Origin: Pseudomonadota bacterium
GTDB lineage: Bacteria > Pseudomonadota > Gammaproteobacteria > Xanthomonadales > Rhodanobacteraceae
Assembly (NCBI GenBank): GCA_021783385.1
Contig: JAJXTX010000011.1
Span: 13,980-23,946 of the forward strand
DNA: 9,967 bases
Direction: 5' to 3'
How positions within the stretch are numbered: the stretch's first letter is position 1; every line of letters begins with the position of its first letter. The translations under genes were made by a program, and so were the position numbers. The notes under the pieces are model-generated. The model ran no database searches and was not told where the DNA came from. It saw nothing but the letters and a program-made list of their open reading frames with translations. Of the stretch, positions 1 through 8,290 are shown piece by piece.

Positions 1-368
1 GACGCACGCTGTCAGGCCAGACCGCCGAGGCGTTCTACTATTCCGTGCGCCACGCGCGGCCACTGTCGGTGGGCTTCAACTGCGCGCTCGGCGCCGAGGA
101 CCTGCGCCCGCACCTGCAGACGCTGGCGAATATCGCCGAGAGCTACGTCAGCACCCACCCGAACGCCGGCCTGCCGAACGCGTTCGGCGAATACGACGAG
201 ACGCCCGAACACATGGCGGGCACCATCGGCGGCTTCGCCCGCGACGGCCTGCTCAATCTGGTCGGCGGCTGCTGCGGCACCACCCCGGCACACATCCAGG
301 CGATTGCCGAAGCGGTGCGCGGCTGCGCGCCGCGCGCGCTGCCGGCAAGCGACGCGGAGGCCGCATGA
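1..368 (+). CDS. metH (N-terminal half): Homocysteine S-methyltransferase module of split methionine synthase (3' part of gene)
   Basis: This is the zinc-dependent homocysteine-binding module of cobalamin-dependent methionine synthase, which activates homocysteine as a thiolate for methyl transfer from methylcobalamin in the cytosol. The reading frame enters from the left edge (first full codon at 3) and ends at TGA 366-368, leaving about 121 residues. They follow the end of the E. coli MetH homocysteine domain closely: [26 protein letters not shown] and [11 protein letters not shown]. The three expected zinc ligands are present: Cys at 81-83 in FNCALG and the Cys pair at 270-275 in GGCCGTT. 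In E. coli the chain would continue into the folate domain. Here it stops after a short tail ([10 protein letters not shown]), and the remaining modules are in the next gene. Separate genes for these two parts are, to my knowledge, usual in Xanthomonadales. The start lies outside the window; the GTG at 45 is internal. Confidence 0.95.
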   Translation, partial: RTLSGQTAEAFYYSVRHARPLSVGFNCALGAEDLRPHLQTLANIAESYVSTHPNAGLPNAFGEYDETPEHMAGTIGGFARDGLLNLVGGCCGTTPAHIQAIAEAVRGCAPRALPASDAEAA

Positions 369-615
369 ACGTCGCTGACCTGCGCCCTCTCCCGTGCGGG
401 GCGAGGGCCGGGGTGAGGGGACAATCTTGCTTCGCACCTGCACCGGAGCGAGCTTCGATCAGCATTTGCGCAAGCCCCGGCCCCTCACCTCAATCCTCTC
501 CCCGATGGGGAGAGGAGGCGATCGCCACGCCATGCGTCATTGGTTTGATTGAAGCGCCCTCACCTCAATCCTCTCCCCGCAGGGGAGAGGAGGCTCAAGC
601 AAGAAGCCCGCATTC

Positions 616-619
<4 letters not shown>
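365..619 (+). CDS. Small ORF bridging the two met genes, ATGA overlap at both ends (doubtful gene)
   Basis: This 84-codon ORF starts with an ATG whose last two bases begin the TGA of the upstream gene (ATGA 365-368). It ends with a TGA inside the ATGA that starts metH (616-619). GGAGG at 356-360 lies 4 bases before its ATG, slightly close for a ribosome site. The predicted peptide resembles no protein I know. Most of it is translated repeat DNA, giving two near-identical stretches ([13 protein letters not shown] and [13 protein letters not shown]), so conserved function of the peptide is unlikely. A more plausible role is to carry ribosomes across the repeat-filled gap and couple translation of the two met genes. 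It may equally be an accident of open frames in GC-rich DNA. Confidence 0.25.
384..420 (-). repeat. REP-like palindrome, copy 1 (inverted, degenerate)
   Basis: Read on the minus strand this stretch begins CCCCTCACCCC and continues into a CCTCGCCCC/GGGAGAGGG palindrome, the same layout as the two copies downstream but in opposite orientation. The stem is imperfect: CCCTC 385-389 pairs with GAGGG 403-407, and CCC 391-393 pairs with GGG 399-401. It is noncoding for the two met genes. Palindromes of this kind are common between genes in Xanthomonadales. Its function here is unknown. Confidence 0.75.
481..518 (+). repeat. REP-like palindrome, copy 2
   Basis: The unit has a CCCCTCACCTCAA leader and then a perfect 10-bp stem (494-503 with 507-516) around the 3-base loop GAT, with AGG after it. 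It matches copy 3 almost exactly apart from the loop and flanks, and is in the same orientation. The stem is very GC-rich, but no T tract follows it, so it does not look like an intrinsic terminator. Confidence 0.85.
557..593 (+). repeat. REP-like palindrome, copy 3, just upstream of metH
   Basis: The unit has a CCCTCACCTCAA leader and a perfect 10-bp stem (569-578 with 582-591) around the loop GCA. Its 3' arm ends in AGGAGG (588-593), a perfect anti-16S match but 22 bases from the metH ATG at 616, too far to be an ordinary ribosome site. If the hairpin forms in the mRNA, most of that AGGAGG is base-paired. It carries no T tract. Confidence 0.85.
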
Positions 620-3312
<2,693 letters not shown>

Positions 3313-3343
3313 TCCCGCACCACCGCGCGGCAGCGACGCATGC

Positions 3344-3685
3344 TCATGGCACGCTGTCGCCGGTCACGCTGTTGCGGCGATGGCGCAGGTGCACTACCAG
3401 GTTGTAGGTCGACACGAATACCGGGAAAAAGTTGGAGAGGATGCCCACCGAATCGTTCTTGCCGACCACGAAGTACGCCAGCAGCAGCATGCTGCCCGCC
3501 ACCGACAGCCACCAGAACGCCAGCGGCATCACCACCCGTTTGTACTTGCGCGTGTAGTACACCTGCACGAACCAGCGGCTGGTGAACAGCAGCGTGCCGG
3601 CATAGCCCACCGCCTTCCACGGCGTCAGATGAAACTGCTGCAGCGCATGCAGGATGGAGGCCAGGTGAGCGTTGAGGAAATCCAT
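3344..3685 (-). CDS. Lipid A biosynthesis N-terminal (LAB_N) domain membrane protein
   Basis: This is a small inner-membrane protein of about 113 residues. Two or three hydrophobic segments are visible: one around GYAGTLLFTSRWFVQVYY, one in AFWWLSVAGSMLLLAYFVV, and one in GILSNFFPVFVSTYNLVVHL. The order of Arg-Trp-Phe-x-Gln, a basic Lys/Arg stretch, Pro-x-x-Phe-Trp-Trp-Leu-Ser-x-x-Gly-Ser, and a closing Tyr-Asn-Leu fits the LAB_N family (PF07578). That domain occurs fused to LpxB in some bacteria and as standalone proteins whose biochemical role is not settled, so no reaction is assigned. The stop is 31 bp from the metH stop, in convergent orientation. ATG 3685 is preferred; a GTG at 3694 would add three residues. 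Neither start has a clear ribosome site. Confidence 0.8.
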   Translation of the reverse strand: MDFLNAHLASILHALQQFHLTPWKAVGYAGTLLFTSRWFVQVYYTRKYKRVVMPLAFWWLSVAGSMLLLAYFVVGKNDSVGILSNFFPVFVSTYNLVVHLRHRRNSVTGDSVP

Positions 3686-3773
3686 GGTGCACACTGCCGC
3701 AATGGGTGATCTGCCAGTTTAGCAAGCCGCCCCCCGACAGCCCGTTGCGAGCCGCAGCCACCGATCACAGGCA

Positions 3774-3802
3774 TTGACCGAACGGCAGATCGCCCCTACT
3801 AT
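3774..3802 (+). promoter_or_regulatory. Sigma-70 promoter of the tRNA-Val gene
   Basis: TTGACC (3774-3779) and TACTAT (3797-3802) are separated by exactly 17 bases, close to consensus. The predicted start near 3809 is a few bases before the mature tRNA 5' end at 3817. The stretch after the -10 (TCCGCGC) is GC-rich, as in stable-RNA promoters under stringent (ppGpp) control; that regulation is inferred. Confidence 0.8.
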
Positions 3803-3816
3803 TCCGCGCTCACGGC

Positions 3817-3891
3817 GGGCGGTTAGCTCAGCGGTAGAGCACTGCCTTCACACGGCAGGTGTCGCAGGTTCGATCCCTGCACCGCCCACCA
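3817..3891 (+). tRNA. tRNA-Val (anticodon CAC)
   Basis: A full cloverleaf can be drawn. The acceptor stem GGGCGGT (3817-3823) pairs with ACCGCCC (3881-3887). The D stem is GCTC/GAGC, and the anticodon stem CTGCC/GGCAG encloses the loop TTCACAC with anticodon CAC at 3849-3851. The variable loop is GTGTC. The T stem GCAGG/CCTGC carries the loop TTCGATC. The discriminator is A3888 and CCA is encoded at 3889-3891. CAC reads the valine codon GUG, a frequent codon in this GC-rich genome. It has its own promoter and terminator, so it is a single-gene unit. Confidence 0.97.
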
Positions 3892-3917
3892 CACCTGGGA
3901 TCTCTGCGATCTTTTCG

Positions 3918-3948
3918 AAAAGGCCTGGTCATGCGACCGGGCCTTTTT
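3918..3948 (+). terminator. Intrinsic terminator of the tRNA-Val unit
   Basis: AAAAGGCCTGGTC (3918-3930) pairs with GACCGGGCCTTTT (3935-3947), with one T-G wobble, around the 4-base loop ATGC. The run TTTTT (3944-3948) follows directly. The A-rich 5' side opposite the T run could let it also act on the minus strand, where it would stop readthrough from the ferredoxin remnant and the cyclic-di-GMP gene. Confidence 0.88.
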
Positions 3949-3995
3949 GCATGCTGTGCGACTGTCGAAGCCGTGGCAGCACGCTGACTGCCCGC

Positions 3996-4290
3996 TCACG
4001 CCGGCGCGTTGGGCAGGCTGAGCGTCACTGGCACACCGTTGAGCACGGCGTTGCCGGACAGCTCGTCGACCGCGCGCCTGCCGGTGATTCAGCGCGATGT
4101 CTTCGCGCATCGCCTCCGGCACCGCGTGCTCCGGATGGATCGCGCGCAGCGGACACTGGCTGAGGCAGGCATTGCAGTCGATGCACACCGCCGGGTCGAT
4201 GCCGAGCATCTGCGGTCCTTCGCCGAATGCGTCCACCGGGCACGCCCGCGCGCGGGTCCATACCTCATAGCGATGCGATCGCGCCGGCAA
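3996..4290 (-). pseudogene. FdxA-like ferredoxin remnant, truncated and frameshifted
   Basis: The core reads CPVDAFGEGP, then CIDCNACLSQCP, then AVPEAMREDIALN, matching the 7Fe ferredoxin FdxA in order. The exact 19-residue step from the CP cysteine (codon 4242-4240) to the next Cys is kept. The four 4Fe-4S ligands are present, as is the last 3Fe-4S Cys. At the positions of FdxA Cys8 and Cys16 there are Ser and Arg, and the usual N-terminus is absent because the cyclic-di-GMP gene ends at 4295. No convincing start exists; TTG 4290 is only the nearest candidate. Past IALN the same frame runs without a stop through the terminator and into the tRNA. A different frame, open after TGA 4091-4089 and ending at TGA 3998-3996, has strong G/C third-position bias (VDELSGNAVLNG). 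This suggests a one-base indel near 4087. A sequencing error or a divergent, still-working one-cluster ferredoxin are alternatives. Confidence 0.55.
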
Positions 4291-4294
4291 TGCC

Positions 4295-7200
4295 TCAGTG
4301 CGGCGGCGGGGCGTGGCCACCGGCCAGCTGCTCCTGCGCCTGGGCGTGGGCAATCAGCAGGTCCAGGAAGCGCACGCGCGCGCTGCGGTAAGCCGCGTCG
4401 TGCGGTCCGGCGACGGCCGCCGCATGCATCGCGTCGTGGCTTTCGGTCAGCCCGGGCAGCGTGGCCCCGCTGCCCTGCAGGTAGCTGCCAGAAGCGCAGC
4501 CCGCGTGCGCGTGGCGCTGCCAGAAGACAGGGTCGGCGGGCAGCGCGCCGAATTGCTCCTCCCATTGCAGAGCGCCGGCCAGGGCACCCAGTGCGGTGCG
4601 CGGCCGCCAGGCATCCGGCTGCATGCGAAAGTGCTCCAGCCAGTCGATCAGCATGGCTGGCGGCATCGGCCGTGCCAGCGCGTAACCCTGCCCCAGATCC
4701 GCGCCCAGGATCGTCGCCGCCTCGATCAGGCCCGGCGTCTCCAGTCCTTCCACCACCACTTCCAGCGCCAGATCGTGGCCGAGCCGGATCAGCTGGCGGA
4801 TGAAGCGCAGCGAGCGCAGCGGGTCGTCGGCCACCTGGCTGACGATCGCCTGGTCGATCTTGACCCGATCGAAGGGCCACTGACGCAGCCGGATCAGCGA
4901 GCTGTAGCCGGCGCCCAGATCGTCCTCGACGAGGCGGAAGCCGAGCGCCTTCAGCGCCTGCATGCCGGCCTTGGCCAGCGGCGCGGAAGTCTCCGCGCCA
5001 AGCGGCGATTCGAGGATCTCCAGCAGCAGCGCGTTCGACGGGCAACCGCCGCTGCGCAGCACCGCGGCCGCCACCTGCACATACCGGTCATCCTCCAGCG
5101 CGGCCGCGGGCGCGTTCACCGCCATGTCCAGCGGGTGTCCCTGCTGCGCCAGCTGCGCGCGGCAGCTGGCGGCCTGCTGCAGGCCCTGTCGGAACAGCAC
5201 GACCAGCTCGTCGTCACCCAGCGCGGGCAGAAAGCGGCTGGGCAGCAGCAGCGTGCGGTCGTCGTCGCGCAGGCGGGCCAGCGCTTCCAGCTCCACCACG
5301 CAGCCATCGGCCAGTCGCACCACCGGCTGGTAGTGCATCTCCAGCGCATCGGTGGCGACGCTGGCGCGCCAACGCTCACGCACGAAGAACGGCAGCAGCT
5401 GGGTGCCCAGCCGCGGCGGCGCCAGCCGCGCCAGGGCGAGATCCAGCACGACCTTGATCTGCTCCACGAACGCGCGCTGATCCTCGCTCTGGAAACCGCC
5501 GGCGTAGCTGCTGTAGATCGTGAGGATCGCGGCCGGCATGCGCGGCAGCGGACACAGCGGTACCGCGATGCTGGAGACGATGCCCACGGTTGCAGCCACC
5601 GTTTGCCAGCTGGCCATGGCCGGATCGCTGGCATAGTGCACGCAGTGCTCGATGGCACCCGAGCGCCACGCGCGTCCGCTGGGGCCACCGCCCTCCGGAT
5701 GGTTGGCATCGACCCGGATCGACGCCGCCTCGCCGCGACCGAGCGCCCGCAGGTAATCGGCAAACGCGGTGCCGGCCACCGCCTCGTAGGTCAGCTGACC
5801 GGTGTCATCCGGGCGTCCGACCGCGCAAGCAGTGATTTCGTCATGGCCGATCAGGATATCGACCACGCCCTGGATCAGCTCCAGGTAACTGTCGGCCGCC
5901 CAGGCCAGCGCGTTGATCCGCGCCAGCAGCGCGACCCGCCGACGCTGCAGTTCGCGCATGCTTTCGAGCTGCCACTGCTGCTCCAGCCCCAGACGCTGCA
6001 GCACGATGCCCAGCGCACGACGGTCGCGGCTGGCACTGAAGCCCAGCGTAATTACCAGCAGATCGCGTAGCTGTTCGATGCCCTCCAGCAGCCACGCCTC
6101 CTCCACCCCGCAGGCGGCATAGAAGAAGCCCGAGCGTCGCGCCCGGCTGCGATGGTTGTCCGCATCCAGATCCGGCCGCAGCAGCGCCAGCAGATACTGC
6201 GCCATGCGCTGCTTGACCGCCTCCACGTCGCCGGCCGGCAGCGCCGCCAGCAGGTTGGTCGCGCCCGTATGCGCCAGCAGCTCGGCGTGGTAAGAGCGCA
6301 TCAGCGCCGGCAGCCGCGGGCTCAGCAGTTCCAGGCATGGCCGCAGCAGCGCTGCGGCCTGCTCGCCGTAAGGCGACAGCCCGCGCGCGCGCGGCTCGCC
6401 CGGCAGTTCGGTCGCCGCCTCCGGCGGCAGCAGCGACCACCAGCGCGTGCGCTGCTGCTTGTGCAGCTTGGCTTCGTACATGGCCTGGTCGGCGCGACGC
6501 AGAAGCTGCTCGCCCCTGGCGTCGCCGTGCGTGGGAAACAGCGCGATGCCCAGGCTCGCCGACAGCTGCAGGCTGCCGCGGTCGATCGCCATCGGCTGCT
6601 GCAACGCCTGCCACACCCGCTCGAGCAGACCGTCCAGATCGCGCTCACGCTCCAGCTCCTCGAACACCAGCACGAACTCGTCGCCACCCAGGCGCGCCAC
6701 GTAGTCCTGGCCGCGCAGGGCATCGCGCAAGCGCACTGCCACTTCGCGCAGAATTTCGTCGCCAGCGGCATGCCCGTAGCGATCGTTGATCGGCTTCAGA
6801 TCGTCCAGGTCCAACAGGCCCACGGCCACCATCCGCGCATGCCGCTCGGCGCGGACCAGCACGCCGTCAAGGTGGTGATCGAGCGCGCGGCGATTGGGCA
6901 GTCCGGTGAGCGCGTCGTGCAGCGCCAGATAGGTCTGCCGCGCCTGCTCCTCGGCCAGCTGCCGACGCTGCTCGTGCTGCTTCAGGGCCAGACTGGCGGC
7001 GTCGGCTATCTCGTCCAGCAGCCGCCGCATTTCCGCATCGAAGGCATCCGGCTCCGCCGCGACCACCACGAACACGCCCACTGGGCGTGGCGTCATGCCG
7101 GTCTCGCTGGCGCGCGCATCGAACAGCGGCCAGCAGCCCACCGCACCCATCCCGGCCAGCGGCTCGCTGCGCCACGCCGGCGCCATGTCCGCGTGGTGGG

Positions 7201-8071
7201 CGGGATGCGTGCGCACCACCGGGACGCCACGCATCAGCGCCAGTGTGGGGGTATAGGCAGTCGCATCTGCCGCGACGCGCGGCGGCACCGGCAGCAGTTG
7301 CATGGCTGCGGCCATCGGTCCGGCCAGCGCGACCCGGCGCAGCAGGTTGTCGGCACCGGCATCCTCGCCATCGTCCAGGTAGACATCGACGGCCGCGGCT
7401 CCGGCAATCTCGACCAGCGCCTGCGCCAGCGTGCGGTAGACACCCGGCGGATCGGGCTGGTCGAGCAGCGCGCGCTGGATCGAGCGCTGCGCGTCGCGAT
7501 AGCGGCTCATGCGCAGTTCGCGCTCCAGCAGGGCCTGGTGATCCCAGAAACGCGCCAGCTCGTCGGCCAGCCGCTGCGCCCAGTCGAGCAGATCATCGCC
7601 CAGCGCCGGGCCGGTGGCACCGGCATACGTTGCCAGCACCAGCTGGTCGCCATCGCGCGTGCCCGCCGCCGCCACGATGCACGAACCGAAGCCCTGGCTG
7701 CGCGCCGCCGTGCGCCACGGTGCGAACTCGGGCGCGTCGATCGGGGTGGCGCGGGCGCGTCCTTCGCGCAGCACGATGGCCACCGGGCCCTGGCCGCCCG
7801 GTTCATGCGCGTTGGCGCTGAGCTGCAGCGAAGCGGCATACGCCGCCGCCGGACCCGCCGCAGCGAGGATCTCCAGCCGGGCCTGTCCGGCCTCGCGACG
7901 CCCGATCCAGACCAGCGGCAGCTGCATGGTGGCAGCCAGAATCCGCGCCACCTCGCGCATTGCCAGCAGGCGGTCGTAGCCCGGTGCCGTATGCAGCAGG
8001 CTCAGCGTCTCCGCCACGCTGCGGTAGAAGCGCTCGCGCAGCTCGCCCGATGCTGGTTGCTGACTCATCAT
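4295..8071 (-). CDS. Multi-sensor cyclic-di-GMP protein: GAF-GAF-GGDEF-globin-like-GAF-EAL-CZB-like
   Basis: This 1258-aa protein lacks membrane segments or a signal peptide and is expected in the cytosol. The GGDEF domain (about 383-545) makes cyclic-di-GMP: it has DALTGLPNR at 386-394, the active loop GGDEF at 462-466, and an inhibitory-site RxxD (Arg453, Asp456) five residues before it. The EAL domain (about 905-1150) hydrolyses cyclic-di-GMP and keeps the expected ligands: Glu929 (EAL), Asn986, Glu1018, Asp1050-Asp1051, Lys1071, Glu1108 and Gln1128. Two N-terminal GAF-like regions (about 25-185 and 195-370) and a third (about 722-885) are called from general pattern, less surely. Residues about 575-700 resemble globin-coupled sensors such as DosC, but with Tyr651 at the heme His position. 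The tail (about 1157-1258) has Cys1192 and His1212-x3-His1216, recalling CZB zinc domains. Start ATG 8071 (the next codon is also ATG) is preferred because GGCAGG and AAGGGG lie just upstream. An upstream start at 8224 would add 51 low-complexity residues. Net enzyme direction cannot be told from sequence. Confidence 0.93.
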   Translation of the reverse strand: MMSQQPASGELRERFYRSVAETLSLLHTAPGYDRLLAMREVARILAATMQLPLVWIGRREAGQARLEILAAAGPAAAYAASLQLSANAHEPGGQGPVAIVLREGRARATPIDAPEFAPWRTAARSQGFGSCIVAAAGTRDGDQLVLATYAGATGPALGDDLLDWAQRLADELARFWDHQALLERELRMSRYRDAQRSIQRALLDQPDPPGVYRTLAQALVEIAGAAAVDVYLDDGEDAGADNLLRRVALAGPMAAAMQLLPVPPRVAADATAYTPTLALMRGVPVVRTHPAHHADMAPAWRSEPLAGMGAVGCWPLFDARASETGMTPRPVGVFVVVAAEPDAFDAEMRRLLDEIADAASLALKQHEQRRQLAEEQARQTYLALHDALTGLPNRRALDHHLDGVLVRAERHARMVAVGLLDLDDLKPINDRYGHAAGDEILREVAVRLRDALRGQDYVARLGGDEFVLVFEELERERDLDGLLERVWQALQQPMAIDRGSLQLSASLGIALFPTHGDARGEQLLRRADQAMYEAKLHKQQRTRWWSLLPPEAATELPGEPRARGLSPYGEQAAALLRPCLELLSPRLPALMRSYHAELLAHTGATNLLAALPAGDVEAVKQRMAQYLLALLRPDLDADNHRSRARRSGFFYAACGVEEAWLLEGIEQLRDLLVITLGFSASRDRRALGIVLQRLGLEQQWQLESMRELQRRRVALLARINALAWAADSYLELIQGVVDILIGHDEITACAVGRPDDTGQLTYEAVAGTAFADYLRALGRGEAASIRVDANHPEGGGPSGRAWRSGAIEHCVHYASDPAMASWQTVAATVGIVSSIAVPLCPLPRMPAAILTIYSSYAGGFQSEDQRAFVEQIKVVLDLALARLAPPRLGTQLLPFFVRERWRASVATDALEMHYQPVVRLADGCVVELEALARLRDDDRTLLLPSRFLPALGDDELVVLFRQGLQQAASCRAQLAQQGHPLDMAVNAPAAALEDDRYVQVAAAVLRSGGCPSNALLLEILESPLGAETSAPLAKAGMQALKALGFRLVEDDLGAGYSSLIRLRQWPFDRVKIDQAIVSQVADDPLRSLRFIRQLIRLGHDLALEVVVEGLETPGLIEAATILGADLGQGYALARPMPPAMLIDWLEHFRMQPDAWRPRTALGALAGALQWEEQFGALPADPVFWQRHAHAGCASGSYLQGSGATLPGLTESHDAMHAAAVAGPHDAAYRSARVRFLDLLIAHAQAQEQLAGGHAPPPH

Positions 8072-8290
8072 GACCGCCGCCTGCCCCTTGACCAGAAAAC
8101 GACCGCCGCCCGGGCCAGCTCCCGCGCTTGCCACCGGCGACCCGGCCGACCTGGTCCCAGTTGCCAGATTAGCGCGTTCACCGGTACAGCGGATCGCCCC
8201 GGCGGAGCGCGGCGATGTCCGCACCGGGCACCGCCGCTATGCTGTGACTTCGCGGCATCGGCCAAACCTTTACATGCTGGGCAGCAACGG
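8072..8290. promoter_or_regulatory. Divergent intergenic region between the cyclic-di-GMP gene and recC
   Basis: This 219-bp region must hold the 5' ends of two divergent genes. On the plus strand TATGCT (8238-8243) is a possible -10 for recC, without a good -35 at the right distance. On the minus strand TAATCT (8171-8166) is a possible -10 for the cyclic-di-GMP gene, also without a convincing -35. No clear operator palindrome, riboswitch or terminator was seen. Confidence 0.3.

Noticed and set aside
384..593. A possible short CRISPR array
   Set aside because: There are only three copies, one inverted and degenerate, with unequal spacers (60 and 38 bases) and palindromes of the REP-like type; no cas genes are present.
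369..615. A sequencing error splitting a normal single-chain metH
   Set aside because: The halves are separated by about 250 bp of noncoding repeat DNA in a different frame with its own stops, which no single error could explain, and split genes are known in the presumed order.
3823..4353. A 176-codon minus-strand gene containing the ferredoxin motif
   Set aside because: Read in full, it starts inside the cyclic-di-GMP gene and runs through the terminator and antisense into the tRNA. Only the middle resembles a protein family, so it was annotated as a remnant instead.
4298..6070. A 590-codon plus-strand open frame
   Set aside because: It lies opposite the EAL, GAF and globin-like coding sequence, and its translation is dominated by Gln, Arg and His, the shadow of Leu/Ala-rich codons on the other strand.
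8072..8224. An N-terminal extension of the cyclic-di-GMP protein from the start at 8224
   Set aside because: The extra 51 residues are low-complexity (Gly, Ala, Ser, Arg) and lack a domain. The double ATG at 8071-8066 has a plausible ribosome site just upstream.
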